Source: Pavlovales sp. CCMP2436 (taxonomy: Eukaryota; Haptophyta; Pavlovophyceae; Pavlovales). From it: 12,750 nt of DNA. Below are positions 1 to 7,717 of this stretch, piece after piece (within the stretch, counting starts at the first letter, position 1; every line of letters starts with the position of its first letter). The notes below the pieces were generated by a model. The model made no database searches. It was not told the DNA's origin and saw only the letters and a list, made by a program, of their open reading frames with translations. The DNA is taken from the NCBI GenBank assembly GCA_026770615.1, contig MU631480.1:53226-65975 (forward strand), in the 5' to 3' direction. The translations under genes and the position numbers were made by a program.

Positions 1-300
1 AAAGAGTGCACAACCTCGAGGTAAATGTAAACACACAAGAGAACACCGACATAAAGAAAACAAAATAAGGGGGGGGGGGGCAAAACACCTGTCCGAGCGC
101 CTGTGAGTAATCGATGTGCGGCGCAACCGCCTCCGTAGGCGCCTGCGCAATGCCGTGCTGAGGAATGGAGGGAGGGAGGGAGAAAGGGAGGAGGGGGGGG
201 TCAGGGCTTGCAACAGTCGGGCAGCAAGGGCATGCCTCGATCAGATGGGCGCAGGGGTATTAAGGGGGTCGCCCATTGCAGTGGATGGTGTCTGTCTCTG

Positions 301-502
301 TCCCGTCCCGGGGGCCCGTCCCGGGGGCTCGTCCCGGGGGCCCGTCCCGGGGGCCCGTCCCGGGGGCCCGTCCCGGGGGCCCGTCCCGGGGGCCCGTCCT
401 GGGGGCCCGTCCCGGGGGCCCGTCCCGGGGGCCCGTCCCGGGGGCCCGTCCCGGGGACACGTCCCGGGGGCCCGTCCCGGGTGGCCGTCCCGGGGGCCCG
501 TC
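301..502. repeat. 14-bp GC-rich minisatellite, about 14 units
   Basis: Tandem units of the form GGGGGCCCGTCCCG run through the interval with a few point variants (a T for C near 329 and 400, an ACA variant near 458, GTGG near 481). Because 14 is not a multiple of 3, every frame on both strands stays open and yields low-complexity Arg/Pro/Gly peptides; these are not genes. The array is nearly all G and C, and each unit contains the palindromic core GGGCCC. Confidence 0.95.
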
Positions 503-635
503 GGCGTCTTGGGGACAGAGTTCATTTCTTTTGCAGGGTACTTGAGATGCATCTTAACAAAGTAGTATTTAATTACCCGGGCTGGAAACAGACATCCAAC
601 AGCCCGGGTATCGAAATTGACGACGCCCTAATGCC

Positions 636-741
636 CCTGATAGGCAAACGAACAACGATATCCATGGGACAAACACGCCTGTATTGGTCCTGATAGGCAA
701 ACGAACAACGATATCCATGGGACAAACACGCCTGTATTGGT
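636..741. repeat. Perfect 53-bp tandem duplication
   Basis: Two adjacent copies (636-688 and 689-741), each beginning CCTGATAGGCAAACG and ending CCTGTATTGGT, are identical by eye. Just upstream a short inverted pair AGCCCGGG/CCCGGGCT occurs (577-608). No coding signal is visible here. Confidence 0.93.
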
Positions 742-911
742 GCTGCCAAGATTGGAAATACCCCCATATTATCACAACAATCTCAACAATCTCAACAACC
801 GAAATCTCAACATGTTCGTAATGGGCGCGAATATTGCCGTTGGGGGGGACCCTTGCCGTTGGGGTAAGATTGCCTTAAGGGGATATTGCCGTGGTGGGGA
901 GATTGGTTTAA

Positions 912-1094
912 GTGTGTGTGTGTGTGGAATAGGTGATAGGTGATAGGTGAGACCACGAGCTCTCCCCTCGCCCCGGCCGCACGTCCCTGCAGGTAAAAGC
1001 AGGGGTGTGTGTGTGTGTGTGTGGAATAGGTGATAGGTGAAACCACGAGCTCTCCCCTCGCACCGGCCGCACGTCCCTGCAGGTAAAAGCAGGG
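912..1094. repeat. Tandem duplication of a ~91-bp (GT)n-containing unit
   Basis: Copies 912-1003 and 1004-1094 each run from a GT dinucleotide tract through GGAATAGGTGATAGGTGA and a CACGAGCTCTCCCCTCG core to GGTAAAAGCAGGG. They differ in GT tract length, in the number of TAGGTGA units (three versus two) and at a few bases. No gene is supported. The stretch 770-905 before it holds only loose TTGCCGTTGGGG-type repeats. Confidence 0.93.
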
Positions 1095-1177
1095 AGGGGT
1101 TCCTATCGGGCGGGGGATGCATAAAATGAGCCACACAAAAGGAACAGCACACGGCGCCCCCGCAACGTACGCTAACA

Positions 1178-1301
1178 GAACTACGGGGAAAGGAGATACA
1201 AAGTATCGGAACTACGGGGAAAAGAGATACGAAGTATCGGAACTACGGGGAAAGGGGATACAACGTATCGGAACTACGAGGAAAGGGGTTACAAAGTATC
1301 G
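1178..1301. repeat. 31-bp tandem array, four units
   Basis: Units start at 1178, 1209, 1240 and 1271. Each has the form GAACTACGGGGAAAGG followed by a degenerate TACAAAGTATCG. Divergence is a few bases per unit. Units abut without spacers, so this is a tandem repeat and not a CRISPR array. Confidence 0.95.
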
Positions 1302-1422
1302 CACGTCTTGCAACTCGCAAGTGTAGGGGGGGAGGGGTGCGTTGAACGAACTACTTATTTCACGAGAACAACGAACGCGACGATGAGCAAGGATCGTGGC
1401 AGAGAGATGACGCGGGGAGTAA

Positions 1423-1523
1423 GATAGCACATGAGACGACCGATGCGCTGACCCTCCCGTGTCATGCCCGTACGCCTTCGGGCTGCAAGTCGGGGGACGT
1501 TAAAAGAACTATTATTAAAAACG
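1423..1523 (-). repeat. Dispersed intron-associated repeat, family C (copy 1)
   Basis: Read on the minus strand this ~100-bp stretch matches 4965-5055 (+), which lies in an intron of the S1-domain gene. Shared blocks are TTTTAATAATAGTTCTTTTA, a TTGCAGCCCGAAGGCGT block and GCATCGG.CGTCTCA. It starts about 12 nt inside the inferred second intron of the kinase gene. Its TTGCAG could act as a splice acceptor, but reading on from there meets TGA after six codons. A shorter piece recurs at 12255-12280. Confidence 0.8.
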
Positions 1524-1535
1524 AACGCAGCGTAC

Positions 1536-2339
1536 CGTCTTCCGCCACGAGGAGGAGAAGCCCAGGTCGACCATCACCGGGTCGTTTTTCAGCATGTCGA
1601 CATTCGTCAAAGGCGCCTGCGTCTCACCGAGCTGTTTGTACGGCACGAGAAAATTTTCGGGCTTGACATCTCCGTGGATATCTCCCGTCTCGTGCAGACC
1701 CTGCAGCAGCCGCAACAGCTTTCGGCCGACGGAGCTCACCTGCTCGCGCAAGTGCGAGTGCGGGTGTGTGTAGCGCATCGAGTCGGCCCACGTTGCAAGC
1801 GTCGGCCCGAGCCGGTCCATCACACACACGTGCCATTTGCCCGAGACGCCTGCGCGCGTGCAGAATACGCGCGCACAGTTTGGAGGGGGGAGGCACAGGG
1901 CGCCGATAAGCTCGCGGACGCGGAGGACCCTTCCTCCAGGGCGTATGCGGAATGCGCGCCTCCCCTCGGCGGCGGGCGCCAAGCCTGCATGCGGGCGTGG
2001 CGCGTGCCACGCCGTGGCCCCGCGGAGCGCCAAGCCTGCATGCGGGCGTGGCCACGCGCGGGGTGCGCGCATCAGGGGTGCGCGAGCGAGCGCACCAGTG
2101 TAGTGGACCTTGGGCACACCCTTGCCCTCCATCTTCTTCAGCATCGCCCACTCGTGCTTGGCGCCCGCGGTCTTGTCGAGCTTTATCGCGACCTGCATGG
2201 CCTTGTTCGAGACCTTCCACCCGGCGTAGACCTGCCCGCTGTGCCCGTCGCCGAGGAGCTGCGTGCGGTCGAGCTGGTACTGGTTGGTCTTCGGCCCGAT
2301 AATCGACGGGATCCCGTCCGCCGTGGCCGTGTCCACCAT
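1536..2339 (-). CDS. CK1-like protein kinase, 5' exons only (incomplete or truncated)
   Basis: Encodes the N-terminal lobe and part of the C-lobe of a Ser/Thr kinase closest in style to the casein kinase 1 group. The start at 2339 lies in GCCATGG. Exon 1 is 2339-2096 and exon 2 is 1849-1536. The intron 2095-1850 (246 bp, GTGCGC...GCGCAG) joins them in phase 1, turning HYTG into HYTGVSGKW with no frame change. In the 186 spliced residues I see a glycine loop LLGDGHSGQVY (G30, G32, G35), VAIK lysine K53, αC-type E63, MDRLGP (91-96), HGD in place of HRD (140-142), KPEN with N147, and VDLGF with D176 (DLG, not DFG). The frame then reaches a likely donor at 1535 (GTACGC), so the activation segment and the rest of the C-lobe are missing. 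No downstream exon is evident in 1-1500, so this is either a gene with a very long intron or a truncated copy. CK1 assignment is inference; kinase assignment is firm. Confidence 0.82.
1976..2052. repeat. 26-bp direct repeat in kinase intron 1
   Basis: Two copies, 1976-2001 and 2027-2052, start GCGCCAAGCCTGCATGCGGG and are spaced 51 bp apart. GGCGTGGC next to GTGCCACGCC near 1994-2013 can form a short hairpin. The repeat lies wholly within the inferred intron; the intron length is a multiple of three and open, so an unspliced read would insert 82 residues in frame. Confidence 0.85.
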
Positions 2340-2744
2340 GGCGTCCGCAGCCTGCTCCGTGGTGCCCGGCGCTCCCGCTCAGGCGTCTGGCGTTCTCTGC
2401 CCGCTTGGGGCAAGAACGTTTTTAAAAGGGGGGATCCGAGCCAGGGGCATGCATCGTGTTTATAGCCACGGCCACGGCCACGGCGGGCACGGAACTGTCC
2501 GATAGAGACCCAGAACTGCTTTTATTCTCGTTCGCGATAAATCACCCTGGTGGTTTACGTTGGATCTCCCCTCCGCCATCCTGCTTCGTAATTAGTTATA
2601 GCCCCCGCTTAATAACTAAAGGCCAGGTCTCAATCGGACAGGAGCCGGGCTAGACCCGGGTCTTGCATCGGGTCGGTCGAACAACCAAATTGCATCGTGC
2701 GATTTATTTATTTTATTTCATCGCGTTATTTTATTTTATTGGAC

Positions 2745-3101
2745 CGCGGCACGCCAGGTTTCACTTTGAATGCCATGTCGCGGTCGCGCTCTTCGCCAGA
2801 GCTCGGCCCGCGGCGGGCTGCGGGAGCCTGGGCGGCCGCTTAAACCGCTCGCTCCTCGCGCGCGTCTTACCCCTCGTCGAGGCGGGCACGGACGAGCCGT
2901 CGGCGCGCCGTCCACGCTGCCCACGAGCCGTTCGCGTGCGGCGTCCGTCGCGGTCGGCCGGGCGTGCCGCTCGCTCCGCGCGCCTGAGGATTGGCATGGG
3001 TTTTAGAGTCCGCGTAAAACTACTCCCATGGTAAAACCGGGTCTTGCATCAAGGGGTTACTTGCATCGGGGGTCGCAACCCAGATCGAATCGCGCTATCA
3101 G

Positions 3102-3138
<37 letters not shown>

Positions 3139-3198
3139 GCGCCAGCACTTTGAACGCCATGCCCTCTCGTGTCGCGCTCTTCGCCAGAGCTCGGTCCG
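2745..3198. repeat. Divergent duplicated ~65-bp block flanking an intergenic segment, with a 36-nt A tract
   Basis: 2745-2810 and 3137-3198 share CACTTTGAA.GCCATG and a GTCGCGCTCTTCGCCAGAGC core. The second copy directly follows an uninterrupted A tract (3102-3137). The phrase GGGTCTTGCATC occurs near 2658 and again near 3040. The rest of 2340-3430, between the divergently transcribed kinase and S1 genes, must hold both promoters, but I recognise no convincing core promoter motif there. Confidence 0.8.
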
Positions 3199-3208
3199 AG
3201 CGTGGTAA

Positions 3209-3279
3209 CGGAATACGCTCATTTGAACTCCGGACGCACAGCCGGAGCCCCAAAAACATTAGTCCGGGTCTCCATCGGA
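3209..3279 (+). repeat. Dispersed repeat, family E (copy 1)
   Basis: Matches 11901-11969 on the same strand. Shared blocks are CGGAATA.GCTCATTTGA, CTCCGGACGC, AGAGCCC/GGAGCCC and ATTAGTCCGG.TCTC. The GCTCATTTGAGC core of the second copy is an inverted repeat. It lies in the upstream region of the S1 gene. Confidence 0.85.
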
Positions 3280-3430
3280 TGACAGCGTTCCCGGTACTTT
3301 CCACTGCCGACCGGAACCGGGTTGGGGTCTCCGCTCCGAATCGGACCACGGAACCGCACTCGTCCCCGTTCGCGTGGTCGGTCACTGGGGTGGCTGGAGT
3401 GCCCCGTCGGAGCGGGCCAGCTGTCGGATC

Positions 3431-4266
3431 ATGGGCTGGGCCCTGTTTGCGATCGCGATGGCCCTCGCGGCCCCGGCCCGGCGGCCGGGGCGGGCCCCAG
3501 GCCCGGCGCCGGTTCGGAAGAGCCGAGTGGTGGTACCCCTCGCAACTCCGGCCCGGCAGACGCCAAGTAAGAGCGGCAAGAGCCGGGCGGTAGTGGCACC
3601 GCGGCGCATCACGCCACTCCCGCCCGCGGTGCTCGACCTCGCCAGCCTCTCGGCCGGCGACGTGCTTCGCGGTGTCGTGGTCAGCCAGCACAACAACAAG
3701 GTCTTCGTCGACGTGCGTGTGGAGCGGCACGATGTCGCCGCGCCGGCTGACGGTGCTCCGCACCGGGGCGCCCGCGTGATTGCGTGCGCGCGCGTGCCTG
3801 GCCTCTTCGTGCGGCGTGCGCGCGCCGCCGCCGGTAGCGGCAGCGGCGGCGGCGTAGGCAGCAGCGGCAGCAGCGGCGGCGCGCTCAAGCGCAAGCGGCG
3901 CGTATTTGTGCCGCCACTCGGCGCGGAGGTGGAGGTGCGCGTGACGGACGTGCAGCTGGCGAGCGGGCGCCTCATCGCGCGGCTCTTGCGCGGCGCGGCG
4001 CGCGCGCGCGCCGCGGCGGCGCGCGACGAGGTCGAACTGGAGACGCTCGCGCGCACGACCGAGCTGCGCGGCACCGTGGTCTCGCAGACGCAGTACGACG
4101 CCTTCGTAGACTGCGCCGTGACGCGGCTGTCGGCGGGCGGCGTGCGCAGACGGATCAACGCGCGGCTGCCGCTGCGCGAGCTAGCCGACGGGTTTGCGCT
4201 CCGGCGACAGATCATCCGAACAGAGGGTGCGCGGCGCACGCTGCGCGATGGGGACGAGGTGACCGT

Positions 4267-4303
<37 letters not shown>

Positions 4304-7300
4304 ATATATATACATATACATATACATACACACACATATTCCAAATATCGGAAGCCCACACTGGCCATATATATAAGGTGACCCAGACTCTCGTTTGCGC
4401 CGGCCGCGGCTAACTCTTTACTGGCCGACCTTTCAAAAAATATCAATAAACTATTTGCCCTATCCCACGTTGACCCCCCCCCAACCAAAGGTGACTGTCT
4501 ACGCAATCGAGAATCCACTGAGAATCCAGCAAAAACACACATGCACACACTGCAACGCGGAATCACAAAAGACACGCAAAACACACCGGGATACATCAGG
4601 ACAGGCGATGGGAGACTCTATAAATCAAAACTGTCCTGGTTCGTAATTTACCGTACACACACAGCTGACCGTCTACGCGCTCGAGGTCCTGCCCTCTGCC
4701 GGCCGGTTGGTGATCACCATGTGCCCCCGCTCCGACGAGGTGATGGAGGAGGAGCGTCGTGCGCGCAAGCGTGAGCGCACAAAGAAGCGGCGGGCAGCGG
4801 GCAGCCTTGCGCCGGGCACTGAGCTCGCAGGGGTGGTGGTGAAGCGGCTTCCCTACGGTACTGTAATAAGTAGTTATTTAATAACTACTTATTTACTACT
4901 TTCATACCAAAAAAAACTCAGAATATTTCATAAATTTTTGAATGCTTGTTTATACGGTATTGCTCTTTTTAATAATAGTTCTTTTAACGTCTCCCGGATT
5001 GCAGCCCGAAGGCGTCGTATGGGCATGACGCATCGGACGTCTCACGCGCTATATTGTTTGTTTCTCACATTCATTGCTATACTGCTACAGCTATTTCACT
5101 GCCAGCCAACCTAGCCCCGGTGCTTATTCATGGCTGCTTCAAGGTTTGCCCTAGGATTCGCGCGGGAAATAAGCCAGCTCAGTAGGAGTACTCTTTATTC
5201 TTTTCTTTTGATTCGCGCGGGAAGTAAGTAAACTCGGTCCGGATCAGGTTCTCCCGGACCGGAAGGACAGGGTTTTACATCTTCCTGGAACGTAAATATC
5301 GCTTCCTAGGAGTTCCTGGAAAACCTTCACGGAAGCAAACAAATCTACCCGGGAATTCCTGGGATTTGGAATTCCCGGGAATTCCCAGGAATTCTCATTC
5401 CCGGAACCTAAATGTGTTAAACCCTGGGTCCGGATCAGGTTCTCCCTGACCGGACGGACCGGAATGAGTACTCTAACAAGGGTGTAAGGGCTGGCAACTC
5501 AGGCTTCCTTATATTTCAACTGTGTTTACAAATTTCTACTGCGAGATCACGTCCTTCCTTATAATTATAAGCTTTGAGCACCCAGTATAATATACGTCCT
5601 TGTAATTATAAGGAAGGACGTGATCTCGCAGCAGAAATCTGTGAACACGGTTGAAATATAAGGAAGCCTGAGTTGCCAGCCCTTACACCCTTGGTCCGGA
5701 TCTGGTTCTCCAGGACCGGAAGGAATACTCTAACTAACACGAGGTAATTCATATTCGTTGTCGACAAACCTACGGGTAATTACAATTTATATTTATATTT
5801 ATATTTATATATGTAATTTTTATATTAGGCGTACTCGTGGACGTGGGTGCCAGCGTGCCCGGTATTTTGCACGTCAACACGCTGCCCGGCGGCCGAGCCT
5901 ACCTCCCCGGGCTGCAGCTTGGCGACGAGGTGCGCGTCCCCCCACCCCCCCCCCACCCCCACCCACTCCCTCTCTCTCTTTCTCTGTTGCTGTTGCTGTT
6001 GCTGTTTGTTGATGATGTTGTTGTTTTTGGCTCTCTGCCTTCCCGGGCTGCAGCTTGGCCACGAGGTGCACTTTTTTTTTTTGGCTGTTGCTAGGCGTAG
6101 AGACTGCGATCTCGGAGAGAAGGGGCATCGGAACATAAAACATCATATTTATGAGACAGGTTGTGGTGGGTGGTAGTGGTGGGGAGGGAGGAGGGGGGGG
6201 GTTTGTAGTCTCGGCTACGACTCCCGCCCAACGCCTCCTCTGCTGTGTGCTGGGCATGGAGCTCTTAGACTCAGATATCTATCACAATCTATTGAGACGC
6301 TTAAATATATATTCGTTGAAAAGCAGGTGCGCGTACGTGTTCTCGAGGCGGCCCGCGGGCTGCCAGGGGAATCGGGGGAGCCGGCAGCGCGCGACACACT
6401 TACCCTCGGTACGACCAAAAAAAAATGTATATATATAGTTAGGACGTCTATCCCCGGAAGACGGTCTCCCGGACGTGAGTCTAGGACCTTCTCCGAGCAC
6501 ACAGATACCGCGCGCCCATGAGCCTGGTTACTTAGCGAGCCCCTTTACTGTCTGCATACGAATAAAAATAATCGCGAAATTTATCAAAATAACAACGACA
6601 ACAACAATAACAATAATAATAATAATTATTATTATTATTATTATAACAACAATAATAATAATGATTACAATAAAAACATACAAGGGACTCCACACACGCA
6701 CACACACACACTCCAAATCAACAACAACTTGGAACGACTGTCTGCTACCCCCCCTCTCAACTAACAACAACAACTTCGTACGACTGTCTCATAACTCCCC
6801 CACCCCCCTCCTCTCAACTAACAACAATTTGGAACAATTATCTGCTAACCTCCCCCCCCCCCCCAGCTCCAATGGTAGGAGATTGCCCCCCTCGTTCGTA
6901 GAACGAGGCGGCTGGGTGAGCTGCGCATGAGCGCACGCCATTCTAATTGTATACCTTTAAATTTTAACAACATCAATCAGCGCTAACGGTCGGCGGCGTT
7001 GTGCTCAGCGGCGGCGGCGAGGGGGGCGGCGGCGGCGCGGGTGCGCCGGCTGCCGTGGCGCAGACGGGGTGGCAGCCCATGGGCGCAATCAAGGCCGCTG
7101 CCGCCGCCGCCGCCGCCGCCGCGCTCAAAGTAGCGCCCAAGGCCCAGCCCATACCCGCCGCCCAGCCCGCGGCCAAGCACGCGGGCCCAAAGGCAGCGGC
7201 TGCGCGCGCGACCACGCCGGCACAGAGGTGGGCGGAGGAAGAGGAGGAGGAGGAGGAGGGGATGCCGTCGGGGGGTGATGATCTCGACGACTACCTCGAA

Positions 7301-7315
7301 GATAAGTACGGCTGA
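3431..7315 (+). CDS. Triple S1-domain RNA-binding protein, five exons, 512 aa
   Basis: Inferred exons: 3431-4258, 4665-4857, 5829-5929, 6327-6408 and 6981-7315 (TGA at 7313). All phases agree and give 512 residues. S1 domains bind single-stranded RNA in translation and RNA processing. Domain 1 is about residues 75-186 (starts GDVLRGVVV, split by a Gly/Ser-rich insert 134-150). Domain 2 is about 211-296 (ELRGTVVSQ ... LTVYALEV). Domain 3 is about 326-404 (TELAGVVVK, VLVDVGASVPGILHV, GDEVRVRVLEA). A basic/acidic linker (303-319) separates domains 2 and 3. The tail has a Gly run, an 11-residue Ala run, an 8-residue Glu run and ends DDLDDYLEDKYG. I chose the ATG at 3431 because it opens MGWALFAIAMALAAP, a signal-peptide-like start followed by a basic Pro/Arg-rich stretch, as in bipartite leaders of complex plastids; an in-frame upstream start at 3374 would bury it. 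A plastid S1-like translation factor is plausible, but targeting is inference. Confidence 0.85.
4269..4336. repeat. (TA)n/(CA)n microsatellite in S1-gene intron 1
   Basis: A TA dinucleotide tract begins about ten bases after the donor GTGACC at 4259 and grades into TATACA and CACA units. It is non-coding; open frames across it are shadows. Confidence 0.9.
4491..4511 (+). repeat. Decayed copy of the exon 2 start inside S1-gene intron 1
   Basis: GTGACTGTCTACGCAATCGAG matches the start of exon 2 at 4665-4685 (CTGACCGTCTACGCGCTCGAG) at 17 of 21 positions. It is preceded by a C-rich tract and CAAAG, so it resembles an alternative acceptor. It would encode VTVYAIE, as an S1 domain requires at this point. 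Using it would add 174 nt (58 codons in phase), but a stop follows at 4644, before exon 2. Confidence 0.75.
4965..5055 (+). repeat. Dispersed intron-associated repeat, family C (copy 2)
   Basis: Sense-strand copy inside the inferred S1-gene intron 2 (4858-5828). It matches the minus strand of 1423-1523 over TTTTAATAATAGTTCTTTTA, TTGCAGCCCGAAGGCGT and GCATCGG.CGTCTCA. The copy at 1423-1523 has extra bases between GGGCATGAC and GCATCGG. Confidence 0.8.
5348..5394. repeat. Cluster of overlapping palindromes in S1-gene intron 2
   Basis: Successive GGGAATTCC, GGAATTCCCGGGAATTCC and CAGGAATTC elements form nested inverted repeats around EcoRI-like cores. Upstream, GATTCGCGCGGGAA.TAAG occurs twice (5156 and 5210) and GAGTACTC occurs at 5187 and 5466. 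No coding signal. Confidence 0.75.
5478..5692. mobile_element. Foldback (MITE-like) element with 94-bp arms
   Basis: The left arm 5478-5571 and right arm 5599-5692 are inverted complements with about five mismatches, around a 27-nt loop. The ends read AAGGGTGTAAGGGC and its complement. The element contains no ORF. It is bracketed by direct repeats of GGTCCGGAT.TGGTTCTCC type ending TACTCTAAC (5427-5477 and 5693-5734; a third partial copy is at 5236-5268), themselves ended by GGTCC/GGACC inverted motifs. The whole cluster lies in S1-gene intron 2. The superfamily cannot be told from sequence alone. Confidence 0.85.
6039..6072 (+). repeat. Decayed copy of the exon 3 end and donor inside S1-gene intron 3
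   Basis: Matches 5902-5935 at 31 of 34 positions: CCCGGGCTGCAGCTTGG is identical, and GACGAGGTGCGC becomes CACGAGGTGCAC. The copy repeats the exon edge, the AG|GT and the start of the intron 137 bp downstream. Splicing from it would shift frame. Between the copies lie C-rich, CT and TGT microsatellites. Confidence 0.85.
6600..6870. repeat. AAC/AAT microsatellites and a ~56-bp degenerate tandem repeat in S1-gene intron 4
   Basis: 6600-6665 is (AAC)n/(AAT)n switching to (ATT)n, so it can fold back. 6690-6712 is CA-rich. Three degenerate units starting near 6719, 6755 and 6812 share CAACTAACAACAA, a GGAACGACTGTCTGCTA-like core and a run of C. Open frames here are low-complexity shadows. Confidence 0.85.
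6878..6935 (+). repeat. Intron-associated hairpin element, family B (copy 1)
   Basis: Near the 3' end of S1-gene intron 4 (6409-6980). It contains CTCGTTCGTAGAACGAG, a 7-bp stem with a 3-nt loop, then GAGCTGCGCATGAGCGCA, a second small hairpin TGCGC/GCGCA. 12361-12421 carries the same arrangement with 18 identical bases at the right end. That second copy lies in an intron of a minus-strand gene, so it is antisense to its host. Confidence 0.82.
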
Positions 7316-7474
7316 CGGGCGCAGCACCTCGCGGACAGAATCATTTACACCTATGCAGAATAGATAAAGTCTTCGATGTCATAATTTAGCTAGTGGCATA
7401 TAATGAATATTCATATAATTATCATACATTGCGCAATGATTGAACTCGATGCCGCCAAGTAAATACATATATGA

Positions 7475-7590
7475 ATTGGTTAGACCTCTGAGACGGATCC
7501 TATTATTCAAATAACCTATTCGCATTAGGCAAGGGACACGCTGTTGCCATTTCTCTCTAGTTGTTCGTTCTCCGGAGCTGAGCCTTGGAG
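7475..7590 (+). repeat. Dispersed repeat, family D (copy 1)
   Basis: Matches the minus strand of 11367-11483: GACCTCTG.GACGGATCCTAT, AACCTATTC, CTGTTGCCATT and a CTCCGGAGCTGAGCCTTGGA-type end. It lies between the convergent 3' ends of the S1 gene (7315) and VDE-like gene (7718). The rest of 7316-7717 is AT-rich with no gene seen. Confidence 0.85.
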
Positions 7591-7717
7591 GGTAGGGTCT
7601 CAAGGCCAAGGGGCACAAAAAAAGCCCCACCCCATCAGAACCTCCTTAATAACTTATTAAATATTACTAATTACTGAAATAATATTCTTATTGAATGTAG
7701 GCAAATTTTAGGAGGTA

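Noticed and set aside
116..565. Long Arg/Pro/Gly-rich open frames on both strands across 116-565
   Set aside because: They are products of the 14-bp GC minisatellite, which keeps all frames open.
1178..1301. CRISPR-like array
   Set aside because: The 31-bp units abut with no spacers, and the locus is eukaryotic.
1464..2465. 333-aa plus-strand open frame opposite the kinase
   Set aside because: The minus strand carries clear kinase motifs; the plus frame has no recognisable domain.
2990..3137. SINE ending in the 36-nt A tract
   Set aside because: GATCGAATC near 3083 weakly resembles a Pol III B box, but I see no A box and no target-site duplication.
3382..4596. 404-aa minus-strand open frame opposite the S1 gene
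   Set aside because: It is antisense to a well-supported S1 exon, Ala/Arg/Ser-rich, and runs through a TA microsatellite; it is a GC-rich shadow.
6528..6773. Ile/Val-rich 'membrane protein' frame on the minus strand
   Set aside because: It comes from the AAT/ATT microsatellite within an intron.
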